Virus record (IMG/VR): IMGVR_UViG_3300042346_000299
Span: 1 to 36,232 of that record
Reading direction: 5' to 3' (one strand)
From: a virus
DNA length: 36,232 bases
This document shows positions 18,509 to 26,700 of the stretch, one piece after another. Within the stretch, counting starts at the first letter, position 1. Each line of letters starts with the position of its first letter. The notes under the pieces are model-generated. The model worked only from the letters and a program-made list of their open reading frames with translations. It did no database searches and was not told the DNA's origin. A program made the position numbers and the translations under genes.

Positions 18509-19050
18509 TCGCAAGCCTCCTCAAACTCAACGTACAGGATCACGTTGAAAAGAAGAACGGCATAAGTCAACAAGAACTTCAAGATTTGTTGACTTATGAA
18601 TCAGAAACAGGTCAGTTCTATTGGAAAAACAGTAGAAATCCTCGTGTAAAAAATGGATCAGTTGCTGGATCTATTGATTCATCAGGGCATTTACAGATCA
18701 AAATTAACAAAAGGTGTCAACTGGCGCATAGACTTGTGTGGATATATGTTTATGGTGTCAATCCGCCAAGCCAAATTGATCACATCAATGGCAATAAACT
18801 TGACAACAGGATCACCAATCTTAGAGAAGCCAATTCAAAATTAAACGCCGAGAATAGGCGCGCAGCACCCGTTAACAATAAAACCAGCGGTCTTCTTGGG
18901 GTTACTTGGCACAAAGCGTCAAAGTCATGGACTGCGGCAATTAAAACAAACGGGAAAAGAAAACATCTTGGTTGTTTTAAGACGCCAGAAGAGGCCCACT
19001 TAGTTTATGTAAATAATAAACGGTTACTTCATGCTGGTTGTTCAATATGA
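18505..19050 (+). CDS. HNH homing endonuclease with AP2-type domain
   Basis: 181 residues. HNH core: LAHRLVW (H75, R76), IDHINGNKLDNRITNLR (D92, H93, N95, N101, N105). A C-terminal AP2/ERF-like DNA-binding segment (GLLGVTWHKASKSWTAAIK to GCFKTPEEAHLVY) follows. The first 21 residues are not part of HNH proteins; they match the start of the next gene at 12 of 21 positions (LLKLNVQDHVEKKNG against LLKLDLSKHIEKKNG). The gene is AT-rich. It is a free-standing homing endonuclease lodged at the 5' end of the annealing-protein gene. Confidence 0.88.
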   Translation: MIASLLKLNVQDHVEKKNGISQQELQDLLTYESETGQFYWKNSRNPRVKNGSVAGSIDSSGHLQIKINKRCQLAHRLVWIYVYGVNPPSQIDHINGNKLDNRITNLREANSKLNAENRRAAPVNNKTSGLLGVTWHKASKSWTAAIKTNGKRKHLGCFKTPEEAHLVYVNNKRLLHAGCSI

Positions 19051-19059
19051 GGAGTTAAA

Positions 19060-19743
19060 ATGAACATCGAACTGCTAAAACTTGACCTAAGCAAGCATAT
19101 TGAAAAGAAAAACGGCTTGTCATACTTGTCTTGGGCTTTCGCATGGGCAGAAGCCCTGAAGGCTGATCCGACTGCCACGTTCCATGTTGATACGTTCCAG
19201 CGTGCGGATGGGACAACCATTCCGTACATGGACATCAACGGAACCGCGATGGTGTGGGTTCGTACCACTCTGTTCGGTAAGGAGATGACTTGCATGCTGC
19301 CGGTCATGGACCACCGGAACAAGCCCATCCAGAACCCGGATGCGTTTCAGGTGAACACTGCCATCATGCGGTGCCTTACCAAATGTCTGGCTATGCACGG
19401 GCTTGGTCTGTACATCTACGCTGGTGAAGATCTGCCGGAAGACGATGGCGTGGTGCCTCCTCCGAAGGCCGCTCCCCCATCAAAGCCCCCGGCCAAGATG
19501 GAAGGCGAAGCCGGACGGTTCCAGATCACCGTCACAACTAAGCCTGACGCCACGAATACTGACTTCATTGATGGTGTCTGTAAGGGTGCTGTTGTTGCGC
19601 TGGAGCAGGCTACGTCTCAAGCAGAAGTCATGCAGGTCTTTCAGGTCAACCGGGCTTTGTTTGACAAGGTGAAGTCCATTGATCCTGAGTGCCACAAGGA
19701 TCTGATGTCTGCTTTCAAAACCAAGAAGGATTCTTTTCAATGA
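19060..19743 (+). CDS. DUF1071-type single-strand annealing protein
   Basis: 227 residues, ATG with GAGGAG upstream. Hallmarks: LSYLSWAFAWAEALKADPTATF, VRTTLFGKEMTCMLPVMD, and NPDAFQVNTAIMRCLTKCLAMHGLGLYIYAGEDLP. This is the pattern of DUF1071/Sak-like recombinases that anneal complementary single strands in phage recombination and end repair. A Pro-rich linker (PPPKAAPPSKPPAK, about 130-147) precedes a C-terminal helical region. Overlaps the SSB-like gene by ATGA. Confidence 0.85.
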   Translation: MNIELLKLDLSKHIEKKNGLSYLSWAFAWAEALKADPTATFHVDTFQRADGTTIPYMDINGTAMVWVRTTLFGKEMTCMLPVMDHRNKPIQNPDAFQVNTAIMRCLTKCLAMHGLGLYIYAGEDLPEDDGVVPPPKAAPPSKPPAKMEGEAGRFQITVTTKPDATNTDFIDGVCKGAVVALEQATSQAEVMQVFQVNRALFDKVKSIDPECHKDLMSAFKTKKDSFQ

Positions 19744-20018
19744 ACTACACCAACACCGGGGCGCTGTTCCCCAACCAGTACAAGAAAGACAAGCAGCCCG
19801 ACATGAAGGGCGACATCACCCTTGAGCGCTCACTCTTGAAGCAACTCCTGTCAGAGACCGACGAGGACAACATCAAGATCAAGCTGTCCGCGTGGACCCG
19901 TCAGGGCCGAAACGGTGAGTTCCTGTCCCTTGCTTACGATGCGTACCGCAAGCCAGATGAGGCTAAGGCTAAGCCCAAGCCATCAGATGATTTCGACTCG
20001 GAATCCATCCCTTTCTAG
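19740..20018 (+). CDS. SSB-like protein with acidic C-terminal tip
   Basis: 92 residues, ATG overlapping the annealing-protein stop. The body MNYTNTGALFPNQYKKDKQP and IKLSAWTRQGRNGEFLSLAYDAY suggest a reduced OB-fold-like protein. The end DDFDSESIPF closely resembles the acidic IPF tip of bacterial SSB proteins, which docks repair and replication partners. Shorter than usual SSBs; the fold call is an inference. Position after the annealing protein fits a recombination trio. Confidence 0.65.
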   Translation: MNYTNTGALFPNQYKKDKQPDMKGDITLERSLLKQLLSETDEDNIKIKLSAWTRQGRNGEFLSLAYDAYRKPDEAKAKPKPSDDFDSESIPF

Positions 20019-20019
20019 C

Positions 20020-20430
20020 ATGGACACCCTTCAATACGAGGCGATCAAGGTCGCACTTAAACAGGACAAGGAGGGTTACATCCTGACCCTCCGAGTTCAC
20101 CCTGACTCCGTGCCCGAGGAGCTTTTTCGGGACTTCTGTGGGGCCAGATATCAGGTGGTAATGGTCAGGCTTGGTGACGACGAGAAGCCCCTGAACCGGG
20201 ACAACTTCTCTGAGGTAGTCAAGCTGGCCGGGATGCTTCCTCGCAACCCAGAGTTCATAAGTTGGCTGGTCGCCACAGATCAAGTTTTTGATCGTGACGA
20301 GATTGATGCCGCTCACTGGCTAAAGGGGCAGTGCCAGATCGAATCTCGCCGGGAACTAGCTACCAACCCAGCGGCTGCGGCGAAGCTGCGTCAAATTAAC
20401 CAGGAGTTCCAAGCATGGAAAAAAGGCTAG
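20020..20430 (+). CDS. Phage protein, 136 aa
   Basis: ATG right after the previous stop; no clear ribosome site, so probably coupled. MDTLQYEAIKVALKQDKEGYILTLRVHPDSVPEELFRDFCGARYQVVMVRL is a compact alpha/beta protein found next to phage recombination genes in my recollection; function unknown. The C-terminal part is Ala-rich and helical. Confidence 0.7.
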   Translation: MDTLQYEAIKVALKQDKEGYILTLRVHPDSVPEELFRDFCGARYQVVMVRLGDDEKPLNRDNFSEVVKLAGMLPRNPEFISWLVATDQVFDRDEIDAAHWLKGQCQIESRRELATNPAAAAKLRQINQEFQAWKKG

Positions 20431-20708
20431 TCCCTTACTCGGTTCATCTCCGAGAGGACATCTACAACAAACTGAAGGATGCCGCTGGTAGACGCAAGGC
20501 ATCGGCCTTGGTTCGGGATGCCATCACCATGATTATTGAAGGTGATGACTCCTTCAACGGTGGGTATAACAAAGCAGTCAGAGACATGATCTCCTACGTT
20601 GAGCAGGATCAGTGGTGCCAGTCTATCGGGGTGGATGGGATAACCATAGCGGCTCACTTGGTAGGTGAACTGGAGAAGATGATCGTTAGCCAGAAGGTGA
20701 ACGTATGA
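20415..20708 (+). CDS. Ribbon-helix-helix protein, 97 aa
   Basis: ATG inside the end of the previous gene, GGAG upstream. MEKRLVPYSVHLREDIYNKLKDAAGRRKASALVRDAI has the beta strand (PYSVHL) plus two helices of a CopG/Arc-type ribbon-helix-helix DNA-binding domain. A possible binder of the shared operators at 4.7, 10.5 and 15.8 kb, which is speculation. The rest (DDSFNGGYNKAVRDMISY) is helical. Confidence 0.75.
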   Translation: MEKRLVPYSVHLREDIYNKLKDAAGRRKASALVRDAITMIIEGDDSFNGGYNKAVRDMISYVEQDQWCQSIGVDGITIAAHLVGELEKMIVSQKVNV

Positions 20709-20875
20709 CACCGACCAATAAGCTGCGCTTTGTGGCGCGCTCTGTCCCAGCGACGGAGTTTGGACCCAACATCAGCAAGACCGTCCGCGTCCTACAGCAG
20801 TGGTGGGAGCCGCCTTATCCGGGTTCCGCATGGGACGGCGAATGGCGGGATGTCCCACTAGAGGAGGAGAAATGA
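20705..20875 (+). CDS. 56-aa protein
   Basis: ATGA-coupled at both ends. MTPTNKLRFVARSVPATEFGPNISKTVRVLQQWWEPPYPGS then WDGEWRDVPLEEE is a highly patterned small phage protein family (KLRFVxR... RxLQQWW... GEWRDVPxEEE). Function unknown. Confidence 0.75.
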   Translation: MTPTNKLRFVARSVPATEFGPNISKTVRVLQQWWEPPYPGSAWDGEWRDVPLEEEK

Positions 20876-21066
20876 AACTATCCGTTTCCCCAACCCGCAT
20901 CGAGATCGTTGACAAGGAGAACGACCGCCTTGTTGCAACAGTGGTGGCCGTTGACGACTCAGCGGTCAAGGTGGAGTTTTTCCAGGCAGTGGGCTGGAAC
21001 GAATGGCTCAATCTGACAGACGCCGTGCGTAAGGCTATGCACATGATGGATAAGGGGGCAGTATGA
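20872..21066 (+). CDS. 64-aa protein
   Basis: ATG with GAGGAGGAG upstream. MKLSVSPTRIEIVDKENDRLVATVVAVDDSAVKVEF is beta-rich, followed by a helix (NLTDAVRKAMHMMDKG). Unrecognised. ATGA overlap with the next gene. Confidence 0.65.
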   Translation: MKLSVSPTRIEIVDKENDRLVATVVAVDDSAVKVEFFQAVGWNEWLNLTDAVRKAMHMMDKGAV

Positions 21067-21284
21067 AAAAAGGTGGACCGGCGTTTCTAAGTGCCGATTT
21101 TGAGCAGCACGAATACACAGGCATGTACCTCCGCGATTGGTTCGCTGCGAAGGCGATGCAAGCGTGGCTCACCAAATATCCAGATGACATGAGCGATAAC
21201 CGCGCTGCTGCGGGAGTGGATACTGTTGCCCGTTTTGCGTATGCAATGGCCGACGCCATGCTTAGCCAGCGGGAGAAGTCATGA
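21063..21284 (+). CDS. 73-aa protein
   Basis: ATGA-coupled. GMYLRDWFAAKAMQAWLTKYPD and VARFAYAMADAMLSQRE form the pattern of a very common small phage protein (GMxLRDxFAAxAMxGxL... AYxxADAML). Role unknown. Confidence 0.78.
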   Translation: MKKGGPAFLSADFEQHEYTGMYLRDWFAAKAMQAWLTKYPDDMSDNRAAAGVDTVARFAYAMADAMLSQREKS

Positions 21285-21505
21285 ACGAAGACATCATCAA
21301 GTTGGCGCGTGAGGCTGGCTGGCCTGACAGCCTTGTTGCGCCGGTCATCATGGCAAAGCTGGCCGAGTTCGCCGCCCTTGTCCGTGCAGATGAAAGAGAA
21401 GCCTGCGCTAAGGTGTGTGAAGCCCGCTACATGGGAGACAACAACCGTGAAGACATGGAAGCGCGTAGGTGCGCCGCCGCAATCAGAGAGAGGAGCGACA
21501 AGTGA
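21281..21505 (+). CDS. Small paralogous protein, 74 aa (full family member)
   Basis: ATGA-coupled. MNEDIIKLAREAGWPDS, LAEFAALVRADEREACAKVCEARYMGDNNRE and CAAAIRERSD. It shows the family pattern most completely (see 13132, 16075, 21961). Conserved Cys in EREACAKVCE and RRCAAAIR could be structural or redox active; no function known. Confidence 0.78.
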   Translation: MNEDIIKLAREAGWPDSLVAPVIMAKLAEFAALVRADEREACAKVCEARYMGDNNREDMEARRCAAAIRERSDK

Positions 21506-21807
21506 GTGAGCACAAAATTACAGGCTTTTCATGCCTACCACCAGCGCCCCCTCAGCCTGACCTTATAACCATCGGCAAGAACCCAGAAAACCCTATAGGG
21601 TGTTGGCCAACCAAAGAACAAGCAGTAGAAGCCTTTGCCTTCCAGTTCAAAGACCTAGCGATCAGGGCTTACGCCTTAGAGAACTATCTGGAAGTACACA
21701 AGTTTCCTGAATTGGTCCAAACAAAAGTTGTTGATGAAGAAACCAAAAATTGGAACGACGCAAACTGGCGAATGATCGGTATCTTCCGGCTGAAGGAAAA
21801 AGCATGA
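21502..21807 (+). CDS. Small phage protein, 101 aa
   Basis: GTG overlapping the previous stop, with GAGGAG upstream; preferred over the ATG at 21469, which lies inside the previous gene. GFSCLPPAPPQPDLITIGKNPENPIGCWPTKEQAVEAFAFQFKDLA, then NWNDANWRMIGIFRLKEK. No family recognised. Confidence 0.65.
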   Translation: MSEHKITGFSCLPPAPPQPDLITIGKNPENPIGCWPTKEQAVEAFAFQFKDLAIRAYALENYLEVHKFPELVQTKVVDEETKNWNDANWRMIGIFRLKEKA

Positions 21808-21983
21808 CCCCCTTCCACGATTATTCGTACTACCTCCAAGTAGCTGAAAGAAACCTAAAGCAACTGGAACAGAAATGTCTACACGAAAAATTTGATGGCG
21901 TAGACCAGCATGTGTCTGACATCATGAGAGCACTGTCTGGTGTTCTTAGGTGGGTGGAAGATGTCAAAGATGCCGCCAAGTAA
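21804..21983 (+). CDS. 59-aa helical protein
   Basis: ATGA-coupled, AAGGAA upstream. MTPFHDYSYYLQVAERNLKQLEQKCLHEKFDGVDQHVSDIMRAL is a two-helix, coiled-coil-like phage protein of the YxxxxxAExxLKxLEE type. Overlaps the next gene by 23 bp. Confidence 0.65.
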   Translation: MTPFHDYSYYLQVAERNLKQLEQKCLHEKFDGVDQHVSDIMRALSGVLRWVEDVKDAAK

Positions 21984-22242
21984 AACTTACATCAGGAGTC
22001 TTGCTACCCGAGCATGCCGGGTACGCATAGACGAACTCGGGCTCACGGGGTTCGGCCTTTCTGTAGATAGCCAAGTAGACAAAACATTGGTAGATGATTT
22101 TGACTTCATCTACTATCTTGTTTGGTTTGCCGCTATGGATGAAAGAGAAGCCTGTGCGAAACAACTTGACGCGCTTGGATGCGACCACTGCGCCGCCGCC
22201 ATCCGGGGAAGAAGTCATGTTCAGCAAGAACCACAAAAGTAA
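21961..22242 (+). CDS. Paralog-related protein, 93 aa
   Basis: ATG at 21961 within the end of the preceding gene. The C-terminal part WFAAMDEREACAKQLDALGCDHCAAAIRGRS matches the EREACAKVC...CAAAIRxR motif of the 21281 protein. The N-terminal part (MSKMPPSKTYIRSLATRACRVRIDEL) is different, so it looks like a fusion of a new head to the family tail. Confidence 0.65.
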   Translation: MSKMPPSKTYIRSLATRACRVRIDELGLTGFGLSVDSQVDKTLVDDFDFIYYLVWFAAMDEREACAKQLDALGCDHCAAAIRGRSHVQQEPQK

Positions 22243-22486
22243 GACCGCCGTAGAGCGCATGCACATAGCCCGCATCAAAGAGATGCCGTGCGGGGTGTGC
22301 GATGCTCCGCCGCCTTCAGATGCCCACCACATTGAACAAGAAAGCCACCTACTTGTAATCCCTCTGTGCCGGGATTGCCATCAGGGTGCTTTCAATGGGT
22401 TGCACGGGCAAGGCCGGATTTGGAAGACACTGAAGAAAACAGAGATGACCGTACTCAATGAAACCATCAGGAGAATGTATGACTGA
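22217..22486 (+). CDS. Ref/HNH-like zinc nuclease, 89 aa
   Basis: ATG at 22217; overlaps the previous gene by 26 bp. MPCGVCDAPPPSDAHHIEQ, then LVIPLCRDCHQGAFNGLHGQGRIW: two Cys pairs, HH, and CxxCHxxxxxNxxHG. This is the pattern of phage Ref-like and HNH nucleases (P1 Ref is RecA-dependent). Here only the catalytic finger is present, without the DNA-binding N-terminus of P1 Ref. Likely a junction or recombination nuclease. Confidence 0.75.
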   Translation: MFSKNHKSKTAVERMHIARIKEMPCGVCDAPPPSDAHHIEQESHLLVIPLCRDCHQGAFNGLHGQGRIWKTLKKTEMTVLNETIRRMYD

Positions 22487-22877
22487 TCTTCGTACTGCTG
22501 CCCAAGCTGTTGTTGAGCAGTTGAAATACGGCTGGGTTTCAGAAAGCGATCAAGTTGCTATCGACCTGAAAGCCGCCCTAGCCCAGCCGAAGCCAACTGT
22601 CAAGGAATCCTTGATGGTTCCGCAACATATCGCAGATCATCTAACAACTACCGATCTTGCGTGGCTTGAAACCCGTCGCCTTGTCCGTGTGTGGAAAGAA
22701 CTTGGACAGATGCGATGGATGGGCGCTGACGAGGGCTGGGACAAAGCAATCGAAGCCGTGCGTGCTCGCCTAGACAAAGAGTGCCAAGCCGTTCTGGAAT
22801 GGAAAGAAAAAGCGGACGACAGCGGAGAGACCGCTAAGAAAGTGTTGCACAACATGCAAGGAGTGAAGCATGACTGA
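22479..22877 (+). CDS. MTDLRTAA-family phage protein, 132 aa
   Basis: ATG overlaps the previous stop region. MTDLRTAAQAVVEQLKYGW; a middle with MVPQHIADHLTTTDLAWLETRRLVRVWKELG and an Arg/Lys-rich helical tail. The first 25 bp of the gene are identical to those of the next gene. Related in head to the 11849 protein. Role unknown. Confidence 0.7.
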   Translation: MTDLRTAAQAVVEQLKYGWVSESDQVAIDLKAALAQPKPTVKESLMVPQHIADHLTTTDLAWLETRRLVRVWKELGQMRWMGADEGWDKAIEAVRARLDKECQAVLEWKEKADDSGETAKKVLHNMQGVKHD

Positions 22878-23325
22878 TCTTCGTACTGCTGCCCTTCGGG
22901 TGCTGGAGGCATGGCAAGACCAAAAAGGCATGAAACTGTTGTGCGAGGCAATGGACGATCTAGGAACCGCCCTCGCCTATCGAGAAGACATAGCCCAAGC
23001 AGCCTTTGAGCATTGGCTGGTGGAAAAACTGCTTACCGTTACGCAAGCACAGATGGCACATGCTGATGCAACTTGTAAGCAAGACTTACAGGTTGAGCCA
23101 TGCAATAAATCTTGTGCGCCGGGGTACTGCTACTGTGAGCCAATTATCAAACCCGAGATAAAAGTAGATAACGCAGAGCCGGAGCAGGAGCCGGAACTAC
23201 GTGAACTGCTGATCAGTGCAGCCGCTATGGCGGTGGCTGCGGAGCGCAATGGGGTGTACCAAGGCGCAAGTTGGGTGGCCGATGCGGTGCTGGCGCAGCA
23301 GGGGAAGGAGCGAAACAATGGCTGA
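22870..23325 (+). CDS. MTDLRTAA-family phage protein, 151 aa
   Basis: ATG with AAGGAG. MTDLRTAALRVLEAWQDQKGMKLLCEAMDDLGTAL, a Cys-rich centre (CNKSCAPGYCYCEP) that may bind metal, EPEQEPELRELL, and an Ala-rich end. Shares an exact 25-bp start with the preceding gene, indicating duplication of the 5' end. Role unknown. Confidence 0.7.
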   Translation: MTDLRTAALRVLEAWQDQKGMKLLCEAMDDLGTALAYREDIAQAAFEHWLVEKLLTVTQAQMAHADATCKQDLQVEPCNKSCAPGYCYCEPIIKPEIKVDNAEPEQEPELRELLISAAAMAVAAERNGVYQGASWVADAVLAQQGKERNNG

Positions 23326-23566
23326 AGAAATATCACCTTTGGAAAACCACAACTGGTGGATGGAACGGCTGCGCAAAGACGCGAAAGCAAATCGGCCAGA
23401 TGCCCCGCAACCGGATGCTTGCGCCGCGTCATACACCCGCCCACCCCGCCAGTGGCAGACACTAAGCGAGGAGGAGTGCGAAGCGTTCAAAAAAGCAGTG
23501 GAAGAAAAGCTGCGTGAGAAGAACTCCACCCTGGCCTGCATTCCGGCTGTTCCTCCGGGCACATAG
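23318..23566 (+). CDS. 82-aa protein, last of the rightward operon
   Basis: ATG with AAGGAG. MAEEISPLENHNWWMERLRKDAKAN..., then RQWQTLSEEECEAFKKAVEEKLREKN, similar in layout to the small YTAPP/WVGLTDEEI phage proteins. Ends before a convergent intergenic region. Confidence 0.7.
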   Translation: MAEEISPLENHNWWMERLRKDAKANRPDAPQPDACAASYTRPPRQWQTLSEEECEAFKKAVEEKLREKNSTLACIPAVPPGT

Positions 23567-23569
23567 TTT

Positions 23570-23668
23570 TTGCCGTGTGGCTTGGTCGTTGTACGGCAAA
23601 CGGAAGGCCGGGAGCCCGGTGAGTGTTCTATCCAGTCACGACACAATAGCCCTGAGTTGCGTCAGGGC
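23570..23668. terminator. Convergent intergenic hairpins
   Basis: The 144-bp gap between convergent operons holds TTGCCGT/ACGGCAA (23570-23599, long loop), CCGGG/CCCGG, and GCCCTGA/TCAGGGC (23649-23668, loop GTTGCG). None has a strong T-run, but the last is well placed to end both operons. No tRNA or gene seen here. Confidence 0.4.
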
Positions 23669-23710
23669 CTTCCACCTAAATCTTCGCCATCTCCCGCAGT
23701 TCCTTGACGT

Positions 23711-26700
23711 TCACTGCTTCATGGACTTGCGCACTTCCTCGGCCTGCTTGGCTAGATCAGACATGATGAGCTTCATACGCTCGATGGCTTCTTTCTTCTC
23801 CGCGCCATCCATGTCCTTGTCGTTCGTAATCAACCGAATTTGCTTGCGAACATTGGCAATGTTCTTGGCAGTCTTGTCGTAGAACTTAGCCAAGGCAATC
23901 TTGTCACCCTTCTCTTCCAAGATCTCCTGAACTCTCTCTGCATCGCCCATCTCACGATAGTGGCGCATGTCAGCGTAGGCTTGGGAGATCTCTTTGGATG
24001 CGTTGTAGAACTGAGTGACGTAGGCCGACTGAGGGGCAGGTAGTTCTCTCGCCAACCCTAGGCTTGCGCGATCCAACCAACGAGCATCAGGGTACTCGCC
24101 TTCCTTGAAGGGCATCACGGCGTACGTTGAGGTAACGGAAGCCATAGCACCCAACCATCCAAAGTACCCCTTCAGCATGTAGTCCATCTGAACAGGAGAC
24201 AACTGGAACTTCTCAGGGAAGATGCTGGTTAGCCCACCCAAAGCAATACCAAGCGGACTGGTTTGATCCGTTGCCCGCTCTTGCTTTGACAAACGCTCAA
24301 GGCCAGCAGATTCAATCGGAGCCCCGCTGAACGAATCCTTGTTGGAGTAGATATCCACCAACGGCTTGAACATCTGCGGCGTCGGGTTCAAGGCGAACGT
24401 ATCCCACAAAGTCCTTGCAAGGCTTTCACCAAACTGCTTTCCTTCAGCGCCTTCATCCAAAATTTGTTCAAGGCTGCGCTCAACCAACGTACCAAATGCG
24501 CCTACCTCAAACGGCTTGGGCACCCTCAAGGCTACGTCCATGCCGGGTAACTTGATCCACCAGAAGTTATCCCGGTCCCAAGCGTCACGTTTCTTGAAGT
24601 CCTCATCATCCTTGAATGACAAGTACAACAGGGCCGAGGCAAGCATCACAGCGGTAGTAATGGTTGCAAACTGCGCCGCACGAATCTTGTCGTTGGCATC
24701 AATCTCTTTGCCGGTCGTGGCGTTGTACAACACCCGTGTTGTCGGGATGATCCCGTCTCGTCCAAGTTTGTACAGGCCCTGAATGCGGGCGTTCATGAAC
24801 GGCACCACCTGGGTGAGCAGACGGAATGCAGGCCAAGACCCTTGCATGGAGAAGTCCAGCAGATCCCGCGCCATGAACGAAGCCTGGAGATGGTTCATCC
24901 CCTTGTCTCGCATCTGTTGGTACAGAGACAAACGGTTCGCCGCTTCAGACCTGTCGCCCAAATGTTGGTACGCATCCCAAGCGTTCTTCAGACCCTTAGT
25001 GATCTTCTCCTTGGTATCAAGGATGGAATTACCCGGCACGCCTTGATCTATCAGGCGCTTGATGAGCGTAGCCTGATCGCCTTCGTATGCAGAACCAAAA
25101 TTGAAGATCGCCCCGCCAGCAAGCGCAGAGATGTAAACCGGACTGTCTTCCTTGGAAAGAGTGATCCCGTTCATCACGTTGGCTACGGGATTCTTCTTTA
25201 GATCGCTGACCGCCATCGCCGCAACGGAGTCTCGGATCAGGTTGTTAACCTTGAAGATCGGAGATGCCGTCACGCCGTACTGAAGCATGTTCTTGAAGTT
25301 ACGCGCCACATCAAGGAACTTGCTCTTTGGCCCGAGGTATCCGATAGAACTGATGGAATCCATCAGCAGATCATCGGTAACCTTGAAGTACATGGGCTGG
25401 CCGTCAACCATGACCTTTGCCATGCCAGCGTCTTGCTTGGTCAGATCCGGTCGAAGAACTCCAGCTTCGTACAGAACCTTCCCATCCTCATCAACCTTGG
25501 CCTCAATGGGTTTGCCTGACTTGATGGAGTAAACCTTACCGTCCTTCCACTCAAGACCAACCTTCAAGTTAGGAACAGCAGCACCCAATTCCACCGCATC
25601 ATCCAGCGTGGTCTTGGCCGCTGCGTTCTTCATTGAAGCAGACAGGATGTGGCTCCAGTTGCGAACCACGTTCTCCATCAGGTCACCGAAGGGCTTATCG
25701 CTTCCCTTCAGTTCCTTGGAGAAGTCCTGACTCGTCAAGCCCGAAGCAGTCTGAGCGCCAGCAATAGTCCCGTCCTCTTCCATCTTCTTGTAGAAGGGGA
25801 CGTAATAGATGTCACCGCTAAATTGGTCGTAACCTTTCTGATTGATGAGACCCTTAGCCAAGGCGATGTCCAGCACCGACTTGTTCAGTTGGTTCATCTG
25901 CCGAAGCACATCGCGATACACCTCTGCCCGAGGCTTGCCGTTCAACTCACCAGCAGAGAACTCATCTCTCCGGGCAACAAGTTGATCCATGTTGGCAATC
26001 TTGCTGCGCTTTTCTTCCGGCAAATTTGATTCGCGGTTCAGTGCCACCCACATCAGGTAACTGTCCAGTTCATTGCCAAGCGGCTTGAGGATGTCCATCA
26101 TCCCCTTGGTCTTGGCCTTGATGTTCAGTGCTCCGCCGTCATCAAACACTTGGCCGTGGAACAGCAACCCTTCAAGCCCGCCGTCAACAGACTTGGACAG
26201 ACGTGCCTGCATATAACCAAGCGGACTGTACTCCTTGATGGTGCGGAATTGGTCGGCGGTGTTCTGCGCTACGCGCTGCCAGAACCGATCTTTCATCCCG
26301 TTAATACGGTCAAGGATGGTCTTGTTCTGTGCGAAGAAGATAGGCTGGGCTAGGTTCTTCAAGTCTTGCTTGACATGGCCCAAGCCCTTCTCTGGCATGG
26401 GTTGCTTCTGAAGCGCCTTCTGCGCAGCGGCCTTGACCCCACCTATGCTCTTACGGATGTCAGCGGTAGCCCTGTCACGCAGGCTCTTTGCTTCGCCCGC
26501 TTCTTTGCCAGCGCCTTCCTTCAGTTCGCCCTTTTCAACCTTGCCAAAGATTTGCTCAGGTGATTCAACCTTCGTAAGCGCAGATTTGATGGACTGGAAC
26601 AAGTCCTTCATCCGCTTGAGCAAAGCCTGGATCAATCCAGCGGGCGGCTTCGTGGCATCGAAGTCAGAAAAGGCATCGCTCACCGCTTCTTCGGTGATCT

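Noticed and set aside
23567-23710. Possible tRNA in the convergent gap
   Set aside because: No cloverleaf with a TTCRA T-loop and a matching acceptor stem could be made; only simple hairpins are seen.
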